Origin: Dicaeum eximium
Lineage: Eukaryota > Chordata > Aves > Passeriformes > Dicaeidae
DNA: 64,000 bases
NCBI GenBank assembly: GCA_013396995.1
Contig: VWZP01008273.1
Location: 506,008-570,007 of the forward strand
Reading direction: 5' to 3'
Under the pieces are notes generated by a model that was not told where the DNA came from, did no database searches, and saw only the letters and a program-made list of their open reading frames with translations. The position numbers and the translations under genes are program-made. Shown piece by piece: positions 1 to 9,681 of the stretch. Position 1 is the first letter of the stretch. Every line of letters starts with the position of its first letter.

Positions 1-992
1 AACACAGGAGCCTGGATCTGACTCAAATAGAGTATTTTTGTATAACACAAAATGCCATCAGCCTAATTTTAAAATTGATTTTTATTTCCTCCATACACAC
101 ACTTTCATACTGCCATCATGTCTCTAATTAATACTCAATACTCAATAATGAAGTATCTCCTCTTCAAACACCTTTCCTAGTTTACACTCATGCAAACAGA
201 TCCATTGTCCCTCCTAAAATACACTTGTTTACCCCAAATAGGAAACTCACTACAAAATGTAAATCTAACAGTCCAACAGCATGAACCAGAACAAATCCTC
301 AAATCCTTACTTTTCTGTGACAGGAGAAGCCACATCCCGATCATAAAGCCTGGCTTGCCAGGGAAACAGGACTATTCCTCGATAGCCAAACACACTGTGA
401 AGGAAGAGCTGGAAGGAACAAACAATTGCAGCTAAATTATTTTAAAAAATCTGTTATCTGATGTAAAACGACAAATATTTATGGAAGGTTTTATGTGTGG
501 GATAAGGATACAGGGAGAATCACCACTGTGATGACCCAGAGCAGAAAGAGGGAAACAGTTTGGGATGGGGGAAGAAATCTGTGTCATCTCTATCCCATAA
601 AAGGGAAGGGCTAAACCAGTAATGCAGTAATAGAGCAGCAAAAAGAAGAGACTGCTTAGAAACAGATGTGAGAATCTTAAGGACAGGAATTACAAATACA
701 GTTCTTATTTCTCAAGTTCACTGATGGTCTCTTTGGATCCTTGAGGGAGAAAACCCCAAAGTAAGACAGTGGAGCAAATGTCAGTGTACAACAGTTGTGT
801 TGTGCTGCAGATTCTTATCAGGCTGCTATTGTCAGATGACTGACAAACTGCAGACACAGCACAGACAAGGAGCACCGAACTGTGAAACTCCCAGCCTTCT
901 GCTACTGAGCTTTTCCTTACAGGAAATCCCTCAGCTGCCCAATCCCTGTGCCACGAGCCTGCAGGGTCAGCTGTGACTCCAGAACCTCTTAC
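1..992. other. Probable POLDIP2 intron sequence, no other gene
   Basis: This AT-richer stretch lies downstream of the POLDIP2 exon on the reverse strand and is best read as POLDIP2 intron. Short open frames occur on both strands, but none resembles a known protein or has splice signals in phase with POLDIP2. I recognise no repeat family in it. Confidence 0.5.
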
Positions 993-1074
993 CTGGCCTG
1001 TCTCATATTTGCCGTGCTGCTTCGGGGCCTCAAACACCCCCACGGTCTCCAGCACTTTGCCCTCGGGACGGTTC
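993..1074 (-). CDS. POLDIP2: POLDIP2, internal coding exon (partial gene)
   Basis: This 82-base exon encodes the conserved stretch NRPEGKVLETVGVFEAPKQ followed by HGKYETGQ, which matches the segment just after the mitochondrial leader of POLDIP2 (polymerase delta-interacting protein 2, a mitochondrial and nuclear YccV/ApaG-domain protein). It is bounded by a good acceptor (tgctcccag) and a GTAAGA donor on the reverse strand. The incoming phase requires two bases from exon 1. The following exon, expected to begin LFLHSIFGYRG, is not present between 1 and 992, so the rest of the gene lies beyond the left edge. Gene order next to divergent TMEM199 is as in mammals. The identity of this exon is firm; the first exon is uncertain (see the separate entry). 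Confidence 0.87.
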
Positions 1075-1219
1075 CTGGGAGCAGAGAGGCAGCTTAGAGG
1101 GTTTGCAGGGGTGAAGCACCCCCAGGCTAGGGGGACACTGCTCCCCACCTTGTGTGGGGTCCCTCGGGTACCCCACAAGAGCCCCGCTGTGCACTGAGCT
1201 GCCCTTTTCCCCCGGACAC

Positions 1220-1435
1220 CCTCACCCAGCTGTCCCTTTAGCCCAATCCCCTCTCCCACATCTCCACCCTGACAGCCCCCCAGACCCCAACCACCCTCCA
1301 ACNCCCACAGTGCCCCGCGCCGCCCGCCCCGCCCGCCGCGCGCGCCGCTCCGCCCCGCCCGCCCCGCCGTCTCTATGGTGCCCCCTCACCGCCCCTCTCC
1401 CGGTCGCCGCGGCAACGCCGGCCGGGCCCAACATG
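1220..1435. promoter_or_regulatory. CpG-rich divergent promoter, POLDIP2/TMEM199
   Basis: About 200 bases of very GC- and CpG-rich sequence separate the oppositely transcribed POLDIP2 and TMEM199. It contains several GC-box-like CCCCGCCC runs (about 1320-1375) and no TATA box, as expected for a housekeeping bidirectional promoter. The ATG of TMEM199 at 1433 and a reverse-strand ATG at 1434-1432 overlap. Base 1303 is ambiguous. Confidence 0.6.
1226..1434 (-). CDS. POLDIP2: Candidate first coding exon of POLDIP2
   Basis: Reading the reverse strand from an ATG at 1434-1432 gives an open, Arg/Gly/Ala-rich frame of 69 codons plus two bases, ending at a GTGAGG donor. Its phase joins exactly to the 993-1074 exon. 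A basic, acid-poor leader would suit a mitochondrial presequence, but I see no residue similarity to the mammalian leader. The frame also crosses the single N at 1303 and overlaps the TMEM199 start codon. The real start could be elsewhere in this CpG-rich stretch, so this is only a phase-consistent guess. Confidence 0.3.
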
Positions 1436-3406
1436 GCGTCCGCGGTGCGGGCCGGGCCGCGGCTGCGGCGGGCGGTGCGGGCCGGCGAGTTGGCAGCGCT
1501 GCCCGCCGGGCTGAGGGATGAGTTGGAGGCGGCGCTGGCGGAGGAGGGAGCGCTGGTGCCTTTCAGGCTGCTGCGGAGGCTGCACGCCGCGCTCCGGGAG
1601 GCAGGTAGGCCGCGCTGCGCCGCGGCGCCGTGATCGCGCCCTGACCGCGCCCTGACCGCGCCGTGCCCCGCCCGCAGGGTCTCCGCTGTACCTACACGAG
1701 CTGCTGGAAGGATGCGAGATCCACCTGCCCGAGGTGCCGGTGCCGCCGCGGGTAAGTGAGGCCGGCCGGGAGTCGTGGGAGGAGGCGGCGGCTCCCGGCC
1801 CTCACGGTGGGTCTGTGCCTCCCCCAGAACCCCGAGCTGGTGGCCCGGCTGGAGCGGATCAAGGCCAAGCTGGCGCACCAGGAGTACCAGCGGATGACAC
1901 GCAACATCACCGGCCAGGTGAGGGGCTGCTGCAGTGCCTGCTGCCAGGATTAATCCCTCAAACAGCTGAGAGAAAAGGAGATTTTTCCCCCTTAGAGTGA
2001 GTGCAGTGCAGAGGGGATGTGGCAGGCACTGGAGGAGAGCACACTAAACACACCGGGAACAACCAAAATCCGGTGTTGAGGACAGAGGCAGGATAGGGTT
2101 AACAGGGTGGTGAATTAGGCATACTGACTTTTGGAAGCTGCTCACTGTGCCAGAGGTCTCAGGTTCTGTTCTGGGAGACTGAGCACATACTATAAATGTT
2201 TGACTGGGAGCATCCCAGTTAAATTTTTATGCTGGTTAAATTTTTGTCATAGTTTTAAAATTGCCTCATTTGTGTCAAGGTAAAAGCTGAAAATACCAGA
2301 TCATATGTGGGCACTCATTCTTTCCTGAGAGAGCTGAGGTCTTCTGGCAGGGTGACTGTTCAGACAGGTCAGCATCCTTTCCTGCTGGCATTCCTTGTGG
2401 TCCCATTCTGCCCTTCCACACTGTTCCTGGTATCCACGTGCACATTAGCTCTCATGGGAAAATCTGCTTTGCTCTCTGCCAAGATGGACCTGGTTTAGTG
2501 AAAGGTGTCCCTGCTCATGGCAGGGGCTAGAACAAGATGGTCTTTAAGGTCCCCTTCCAAGCCAAACCATGCTGTGATCTCTAATCCAGGGTGGTTTTAG
2601 CAGAGCTTGTGCAAGATCTCAGAGAAGCCTGTGTGCTGTGAAACTGTTGCTCCCCACAGCCCACCCGAAACCTCAGAGTCTTGGGGGCAGGACAGGGCAT
2701 TGGCATTGCTTTTATTCTGCACACACATAACAACATTACTATTAACATTAAAGTACAAGTGATCACAAGCTGTTTCAATCCCTTCTTTCAGGAGATGAAC
2801 GGGCCTTTGGCTGAATTTGGGAGGCAAGGTGAGTGGCTCTCTGTCCTGTTGATATGTGGCAGGTCAGGCATGGGAGCTGTTCCATCTCCAGATGGTGACA
2901 GCCCTTCCCTCTCGGAATATCTCACCAGAAGGTTTTCATGCTCTTAAGTGTCCCTTGAACAAAGGAGCCCTTTGGTCATTCTTACCAATATTTCTGGAGG
3001 CTCCAAGCGTGTGACTGCTCCAGGATTACATCAGCTGTGCATGATTACACCTTGTCTCCAGCCCTACTCCCCAGTCTTACCTAAAATCAGCTCCTTTACC
3101 CCTCTGTCCCCCAGTTCGCTCCGTGAAAGCCGTTGTCATCACCATCTTCAACTTCATTGTCACCGTGGTGGCCGCCTTTGCCTGCACCTACCTGGGCAGC
3201 CAGTACGTCTTCGCAGAGACAGCGGCGGTGAGCGAGCCCAGCCCCTGGCAGCCCCTCTGTGCTGGCCAGGCCGGACACACAGCTCACCTCTCTCTCTTTT
3301 GTGTCCCCAGCGTGTCCTGTCAGCTGTCATTGTGGCCTCGGTGGTGGGCTTGGCCGAGCTGTATGTGATGGTGCGGACCCTCGAAGGGGACCTTGGGAAA
3401 CTGTGA
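1433..3406 (+). CDS. TMEM199: TMEM199 (VMA12 homologue), V-ATPase assembly factor
   Basis: Six exons: 1433-1604, 1678-1751, 1828-1917, 2792-2828, 3115-3227 and 3311-3406. All junctions are GT-AG and in phase, giving 193 aa (human 208). The protein matches TMEM199, the homologue of yeast Vma12p, an ER/ERGIC membrane protein needed to assemble the V0 sector of the vacuolar H+-ATPase; this affects Golgi glycosylation. Conserved blocks seen are LYLHELLEG, NPELVARLERIKAKL and TRNITGQ in the cytosolic half. The C-terminal half has two membrane segments, VVITIFNFIVTVVAAFACTY and VLSAVIVASVVGLAELYVMV, joined by a short loop. The N-terminus is Ala/Arg-rich and shorter than in human. The start is the first ATG of the CpG-rich first exon. 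Confidence 0.95.
2491..2582 (+). repeat. CR1 LINE 3' tail in TMEM199 intron 3
   Basis: The segment 'gatggtctttaaggtcccc' followed by 'ttccaagccaaaccatgctgtgatctc' is the diagnostic 3' end of chicken repeat 1 elements, in forward orientation. The preceding 'aaaggtgtccctgctcatggcag' also matches the CR1 3' region. It is 5'-truncated, as usual for CR1. Confidence 0.8.
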
Positions 3407-3672
3407 CCATGAACTGCAGGCTTTGTGCTGGAGGCTTTTGTCCTCCCCAGGAGCTGCTAGTTTGGGACAGATCTTGTCCTGTACCTGTTCCTGCTGTGGG
3501 AAGACTGCTGCACTCCTCAGGCTCATCCTTTGCTTCCTGCTCCTGAAATGAATCATGGGTTGGAAATCCCAGAGCTGCAGGACAGGAGAGGGAACAGGGA
3601 CTCCGACCGCCCTGGCAGGGAGAGGGACATCAGCTGCCATCTTCTGGGAAGTTTCTGTCCTTTTATTCTGGG

Positions 3673-3678
3673 AATAAA
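3673..3678 (+). terminator. TMEM199: Polyadenylation signal of TMEM199
   Basis: AATAAA lies 267 bases after the TMEM199 stop and is followed by a T/G-rich stretch ('tgtgtcgggagatgtctgttgg'), the usual layout of a cleavage site. Confidence 0.7.
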
Positions 3679-3699
3679 TAACACTTATTTGTAATCCTT

Positions 3700-4389
3700 T
3701 GTGTCGGGAGATGTCTGTTGGTATGAGAAACTGATGTGGCATCTAAGACACCGCAGAGATGTGAATCTTCCCTTTCCCTCTGCATCCTGCTCCCTCTCCT
3801 GTCCAAACCTTCCTCTGCCTGCACAGTGGGGGATGCATGGTTCTCCCAACCCCCTGCCAAAGGGTGCCCAAATTCTGGAGGTAGGGAACATCCCTCAACA
3901 CTGAGCCCAGGGGTTTCTCAGGTGCCGTGGGACAGAGAGCAGAGCCAGCTTAGTGCACCCACAGCGGGGAGGGGACACCCACAGCGGGCCCTGGGGACCC
4001 GGACACCTGCCAGGTGGGCACTCTGCCAGGGCCAGACACAGTGATTAATGCTCTGATGGCAGCTAAGCCCCTCTGCAAACACGGTTTAATATCCGATCCA
4101 GGGAGATCTGCCGGCACCTGCGAACGTGCCTGCGGATTAGGGGCGGCCGCGCCACAATCATCCGTGGCTACGGCCTCAGATTAAGGTATTTTGTCCGAAA
4201 GATTAGTCGGTATTAGGGAGCTGATGGGGAGCTGCCCCTGCTGTGGCCACACCGGCATTTAGGGTATTGGATGACATCCTCGGAGCCTGTGGGACCGGCA
4301 GTAATTCCACACCCTAATGAAATCGTGGCGCTAATCCGAGGGGGCGCGGTGCCAGGAGGGTCCCTACAAGCTAGCGGTCCTTGCCACGG
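3700..4389. other. TMEM199-SEBOX spacer
   Basis: No gene is seen between the TMEM199 poly(A) site and the SEBOX stop. The first half (3700-4030) is ordinary. The second half (4040-4340) is dense in TAAT/GGATTA homeodomain-type motifs and is annotated separately. No CR1 tail is present. Confidence 0.6.
4043..4338. promoter_or_regulatory. Candidate homeodomain-site cluster next to SEBOX
   Basis: Within about 300 bases I count GATTAATG (4043), TTTAATATCC (about 4085), GGATTAG (4134), AGATTAAGG (4178), GATTAG (4201), TATTAGGG (4211), TAATTCC (4302), CCCTAATGA (4312) and CTAATCCG (4331). GGATTA/TAATCC is the preferred core of K50 homeodomains such as OTX, GSC and PITX. The density is well above that in neighbouring GC-rich sequence. 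Enhancer function is an inference. Confidence 0.4.
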
Positions 4390-4925
4390 CTATGGCTCGC
4401 CCAGGTTGGTGATGGCCGCGCTGTAGATGAGGTCGGAGATGGAGCCCAGCGAGGTGGGGAGGCCCCGAGCGGGGCTGTGGGATCCCGGCGGCGGCAGGGC
4501 AGGGGCCGGGCACGGGATGCTGCCGTCGGGAGGTGCCGCGGGGGGACCCCGCTCCCCGGGCGGCGGCAGCGGCGGTAGCGGTGGCGGCTCCGGCTTGGCG
4601 CTACGGATCCGGCGTGCGCGGCGGTTCTGGAACCAGACCTGGGACGGGCGAGGGAACTGTGAGACACCGACAGGGTGGGCCCGCGGAGGACAGAGAGCGC
4701 CGAGAGGGAAGGAGGAAGGGATGGAGGGGAGGGTCCCGCCTGCGCTCACCTGGATCTTGGCCTCGGGCAGCTGGGTGAGCTCGGCCAGGCGCTCCCGGGT
4801 GGCGATGTCCGGGTAGGGCACGGCGGCGAAGGCCCGCTCCAGCTCCGACAGCTGCCCCCGGCTGAACGTGGTCCGCCGCCGTTTCCGCGGCCCCCCCGGA
4901 CAGGGACAGGGGCACGGCCCCGGGC
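4390..4925 (-). CDS. SEBOX: SEBOX homeobox protein (5' end in assembly gap)
   Basis: Two exons are visible: 4750 up to the gap at about 4925, and 4390-4638 (stop at 4390-4392). They join in phase across a GTGAGC donor and cccgtcccag acceptor. The homeodomain reads from RKRRRTTFSRGQ with F8, L16, F20, W48, F49, Q50, N51 and R53 all present. The splice falls between residues 46 and 47, as in other PRD-like homeobox genes. The C-terminus carries TSLGSISDLIYSAAI, matching the conserved C-terminal motif of SEBOX (skin-embryo-brain-oocyte homeobox), a nuclear transcription factor of oocytes and early embryos. A Pro-rich linker separates the two. The N-terminus and first splice sites are lost in 32 Ns; a GTGAGT donor at 5032-5033 could end an upstream exon. 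Position beside VTN agrees with mammals. Confidence 0.9.
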
Positions 4926-4957
4926 NNNNNNNNNNNNNNNNNNNNNNNNNNNNNNNN
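4926..4957. other. Assembly gap (32 N)
   Basis: This run of N interrupts the 5' part of SEBOX. Flanks are extremely GC-rich, so the true missing length may differ from 32. Confidence 0.95.
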
Positions 4958-5248
4958 TGCTCGTACAGGTCTCCCCGCGCCGCTATCGGGGCACGGTGAG
5001 GCCCGTGAGGATGCCAGGGCTCGGGGACTCACCTGTCACCCGCCCCTTGCCCTCCTCCTCGACTCCCCGCCCTCCCCCGCTCGCCCCCCGCCGTGCGACC
5101 GCCGCTCTCCCGCAGGGCTGGCACCGGTCAATGTTTAACCGGAGCGGCGGTACCGGTTGTGCGGGGCAGCCGGGGCCGGCTGGGAGTGGCTCCTACCGGG
5201 ACGGGCCGGGCGCTGCGGGCACCCCGAGCACCGGGTGCTGGGGGACGT
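4958..5248. promoter_or_regulatory. GC-rich divergent spacer, SEBOX / KIF12-type kinesin
   Basis: The short GC-rich region lies between the divergent SEBOX and kinesin genes and probably holds both promoters. There is no TATA box. On the reverse strand a consensus donor ends at 5033, but no reverse ATG occurs between it and 5250, so the SEBOX start is presumably inside the gap. Confidence 0.45.
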
Positions 5249-8200
5249 ATGGAATCAGAGGGGGAGCGGGGCGGGGACCCCCAGCCGGACCCCCGGCCCA
5301 GGACGCTCCCACGGGGCCAAGAGAGACCGTAAGTTGTCGGGGAGACGGAGGAGACAGAGGCCACCCCGTCCTGGAGCAGCAGGACTTGGGCAGTGCCTGC
5401 CTGACTGATACAGGCAGCGAGGGGTGGCACCCCAAAAAGGCTGGGGGGGTCAGGACCGTATTTCTGCGGCGACACGGCGGGGACAGTGAGCTCTGTCCCC
5501 TGCCAGGCGTCAGGGCACAGTGGAGGTGGGAGGACTGTGCGAGCACAGCATGACCGGGGGTCCCTCTACTCCAGCCCCCGGGGTGCCCGCGGGCAGAGCC
5601 CCCCAGCCGGGGGCACCCACCACCCTGCTGCCCTCTGTTCCCCAAAGGAGTCCTGGAGAGGAGCGGGAGGGCCCCGTGGAGGGCAGAGAGACGCGTCTGA
5701 GAGTGGTGCTAAGGTAAGGGGAGATGAAAGGGCTCAGGGACGAGGCAGGAACCTCCCTGCTTGGGGCAAGGTCACAGCAGGGCTCCCCAGGGTCCTCGTG
5801 CAGCGACACCTCTGTGTCCCCATCCACACCCCGCCATTAGGGTCCGGCCACTGACCTGCACGGAGACGCGGCGAGGTGATCGGCGAGTTGTGCACAGCCT
5901 CGGTGACGGCGCCGTCCACGTAAGTGCCACCTCCCCGTCGGGGTGTCGGGGTGGAGAGGGCTGCGCCACCCCCTGAGCCGCCGCTGTCCCCACGGCCAGG
6001 TAAGCGCGGCCAAGCACGATGCCACCTTTGGCTTCAGCGCCGTGTTCGACGCCGGCGCCTCGCAGGAGGCTGTGTTCGAAGGCAGCGGGATGAGGCAGCT
6101 GGTGGAGCTGGCCATAGACGGGTGAGTCCCGGAGAGCCCCCCGCGGACCCCAGCCCTCCATTCACCCCACGCGGGGCCCTCCCGGCGCGTTTGCACTGCC
6201 GGGGCTGTGTCGGGAGGGGAGGTGGCATCGCTGTGCCGGGAGGTGGCATCGCTGTGCCACCGCCTGCGACCGTTCCTGACGCTCAGCATCTCCCGCAGCT
6301 TCTCCTGCACCGTCTTTGCCTTCGGGCAGACCGGCTCGGGGAAAACCTACACCCTGATGGGACCCCTCGCCCAGGTACAAGGCTGACCCTCTGAGCTGAT
6401 CCTGGTGGTGGGATGAGCTCTTCCCAGCTGGTCATGGGCTCTGGAAGCAGGCGGGTGCCCGGTGTGATCTCTCACCATCCTGGCATCTCTGCAGAGCGAG
6501 ACCCAGCCGGCATCCCCGGCGCTGCTGGGGCTGATGCAGAGGTCCTTCACCTGCCTCCTGGAGCAGAGCCGGAGCCGTGGCTCTGACCTGGCTCTCAGTG
6601 CTTCCTACCTCGAGATCTACAACGAACAGGTACGTGCCTGCCCAGCCGCCCGCTCCGGCCCTGCTAGCACCCTGTACCCCTCTGCCCCGGTGCCTTCCCT
6701 CTGCCATACCCGCAGGTCCGGGACCTGCTGAGCCCGGGGCCACCGTGCGCCCTGCCCCTGCGCTGGAGCAAAACCCGCGGCTTCTACGTGGAGAATCAGC
6801 TCAGAGTGGAATTCGAGAGCATGGAGGCCATCGTCAGCCTGCTCCTGCAAGGTGCTGAGCCACAAGCACAGGGCTGCGACATGTTCAGGGCGTGCTAGAC
6901 CCGGTATGGGGGGATTCAGCCCGCGCAGACCTTCCCCAGGGCTGGTGGCGCTCTGAGGAGAGCGGCTCCCCGTTCAGCGGCAGGGCCAAGGCAGGCTCCT
7001 GTCTGGCAGGGGCTGGTGGGATGCTGAGGGGTTGGGGCAGGGATGTGCGGTGTCAGGCAATCATTCCTCCCCCGGCAGGATCCCAGAGGCGCCGGACCTC
7101 GGCACATGCCCTCAACAGGCACTCGAGCCGCAGCCACGCCCTTCTGACCATCCACGTCCGCAGCCGAGCCGTGAGCGCGCATCCTGCTCCTGGGGAGGGC
7201 TGGGAGGCTCAGGGCTCAGCTCGGGGTGCAAACAGCCCCACGGTGAGGGGGTCATGCTCTCCTCAAGGATACATGGGTGGGGCTGGAGTGAGCAGCTGGG
7301 AATCCTATCCGAGATCCAGGAGTCGGGACAGTGCTGTGGCCATGGGGAAGGGGTGATGGGGGCCAAAGCATCACCCCCCAACGTGGGTTCTCCAGGCCAG
7401 CGCCTGCCCCAGCAAGCAGGGAACGCTGTGCTTCGTGGACCTGGCTGGCAGCGAGCGGGTGAAGGAGACCGGCTCCAGCGGGGAGCTCTCCGTGGAGGCC
7501 AACAGCATCAACCGCAGCCTCCTGGCACTGGGTAAGAGCTGGACCCGCCCTCGGAGTGCCCTGCTGGCCCCCACCAGAGCCCTGTCACATCCTTTGTGGC
7601 TCATCCTCCGGCAGGACACTGCATCTCCCTGTTGGCCAAACCCCGAGGGAAGCGAACGCACATCCCCTACCGGGACAGCAAGCTCACCCGGCTGCTGGCT
7701 CGCTCCCTGGGCGGCTCGGGCGTCACCCTGATGGTAATACAAGGAAGAGGCTGGGCAGGGATCTCACCCCGTGCAGGGGAGGGCTGGAAAAGGGTGGTAG
7801 CCCTCTGGAAGACAGTCCTCCTGCATCTCTTCCTCGTTGGCAGGTCGCCTGCATCTCGCCGTCCTCACGCTGTCTCTCAGAGACCCTGAGCACGCTGCAC
7901 TACGCCAGCCGTGCCCGGAGGGTCACCACCAGACCCCTGGCCAACAGGGTATCGCAGACAGGGAACCCCTCTGAGCTCCTCTGCCCCGCTGCTGGGACCC
8001 CCTGACCCACCCCGTTATCCCCCCGCCCCTCCCAGGTGTCCCGGGAGAAGCTGCTGCAAACCTTGGAGCAAGAAATCCATGCCCTGCAGCTGGAAAACCT
8101 CTCCCTGCGCCAGCAGCTGAGCCTGCCCAGAGTGCCAGTGAGGAGCACGGAGGTGGCAGGGAACCCTCCAAAGGCATGGGCAGGCTCGGGAGACAGGTAC

Positions 8201-9455
8201 GGCCCTGCAGGGCAGCTCCCACCAGAGGGAACCCAAGCCTGGCCCAGCCTCTACGGTCTCCTGAGGGACTTCGTGGTGGAGAACGAGCAGATGAGGTAAG
8301 GGAGGTTTGTGTGGGACCCCTGAATGGCAGGGCAGCAAGAGCCCCTGGCTGGGCAGCACCCTGCACCAACCAGCCTCCCCCAGGGCCTCCATAGGCCAGG
8401 GCGGGGCTCTCTGGAGGCTGCCAATGCCCTGCCGGGCTTCCTCACTGCTCCCCAGGCAGCCCCGTCTGTCCCCAGAGCTCGGCGGTGACATCCCAGCTGG
8501 CCCATCCCACAGAGCCACCCGCAGCTCCTGTGACAGCCAGCCCCTGCTCTGGAGTGCCCGCACCCTCCAGGTCCCCCGCAGCCACTCGGGGAGGCACCGG
8601 CGGCCCGACACCACACCCAGCTCTGTCCCCCGGCTGCCGGTGAGAGCGGGGCCTGGGGTCTGCAGCCATCCTGTCCCGGCAGGGTGAGGATGCACAGACC
8701 ACCCACCCGCTGCTGTCCTCTCTTTCAGAAGCTCCCTCCTGCTTCCAGCCGCCCCAGCTGCCCAGGGTGCCCACAGTGCTGCCCTGGGCCAGCTGATGCC
8801 ACCGTGTTCCAGGTGCAGCCCCTGGGGTCCCTTTGGAGGGGGTGGCACAGCCACCTTGACTGCTCTGCTCACCCCCAGGTGCTGCCAGTGCCCGCTGTGC
8901 CACAGCCAGTCCCCCCCGAGGGAGGTGCTGGCCTTCTGCCACCTGGGCAGGAGGACACGGCTCTGCCTGGCTCCCACCACCCCCACGGGCACCCCCAGCC
9001 GCACCAGAGGAAGCGGTGAGAGCCATTCCTTGGGCATCAGCTGCAGCTCGGGAATTCCCTGGAGTTTTGGGGGCGTGGTGGGACAGTAGGTGAAGGTTTT
9101 TCCATGTGTCCTCATGGCAGGAGTGGTGGCAGGAGCAGGAGTTTGTCTCAGCAGCACCTGCTGCACCGGGAGCTGCCAGGCCCTGAGCGCGTTCCCAGCC
9201 CCGAGGGAAAGGTCGTCCCTTCAGCACCACCATGGCCAGGACTGCCAGAGCCCAGAGGTGAGTGGGGCAGTGGTGGGGGACCAGGCACGGCCCTGGATGG
9301 GCACCCATCCCTGCACTGCCACTCTCACATGGGGCTGTGCACTGATCCTGGGGGAGATGGAGACCTGACCCTGCTGCTCCCCGCTGGCAGCTGCCGGCAC
9401 CGTCCCTCTCCTCCAGTGGGAAGAGGCACTGGACTGGCTGGCAGAGCAGATCTGA
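5249..9455 (+). CDS. KIF12: KIF12-type kinesin motor protein
   Basis: Seventeen exons keep one frame to a TGA: 5249-5328, 5648-5713, 5841-5919, 6000-6121, 6299-6374, 6495-6629, 6716-6851, 7079-7170, 7396-7531, 7615-7733, 7844-7948, 8036-8295, 8456-8639, 8729-8812, 8879-9015, 9121-9257 and 9391-9455 (about 670 aa; human KIF12 about 650). The N-terminal motor has the P-loop GQTGSGKT (residues 125-132), switch I NRHSSRSH (244-251), switch II DLAGSE (277-282), and the microtubule-binding HIPYRDSKLTRLL. SASYLEIYNEQVRDLLS and TRGFYVENQLRVEFES resemble KIF12 specifically. A short coiled coil follows (EKLLQTLEQEIHALQLENL), then LYGLLRDFVVENEQMR, a Cys/Pro-rich segment and a WEEALDWLAEQI tail. KIF12 is a plus-end motor linked to polarity of kidney and bile-duct epithelia. 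Whether this is the one-to-one KIF12 orthologue or a paralogue cannot be decided here. Exon 13 could alternatively start at 8384 in the same frame. Confidence 0.87.
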
Positions 9456-9631
9456 GCTGCCACAGGCACACCATGGATGGGGCCAGCATCAGGGATCTGG
9501 CACAGACTGGGGGGACAACCACAGCCCTCGGGGACATGGGATCTTGGACTGCAAGGACTGCTCAAACGGTGGCACAGACGGTTGGATGGATGGATGGACA
9601 CACAGAGCTCTCCAGCCTGCATGGCTCTCAG

Positions 9632-9637
9632 TTTATT
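9632..9637 (-). terminator. VTN: Polyadenylation signal of VTN
   Basis: TTTATT on the forward strand reads AATAAA on the reverse strand, 44 bases after the VTN stop. The VTN 3' end therefore falls about 150 bases from the stop codon of the convergent kinesin. Confidence 0.7.
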
Positions 9638-9681
9638 TCTGTCTAGTTGGGGCTGTGCTGCTGGTGGCTCCTGGGATCCCA

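Noticed and set aside
8015..9308. Long reverse-strand open frames (383 and 288 codons) across the kinesin 3' half
   Set aside because: They are antisense shadows of GC-rich kinesin exons and introns; they cross introns and match nothing known.
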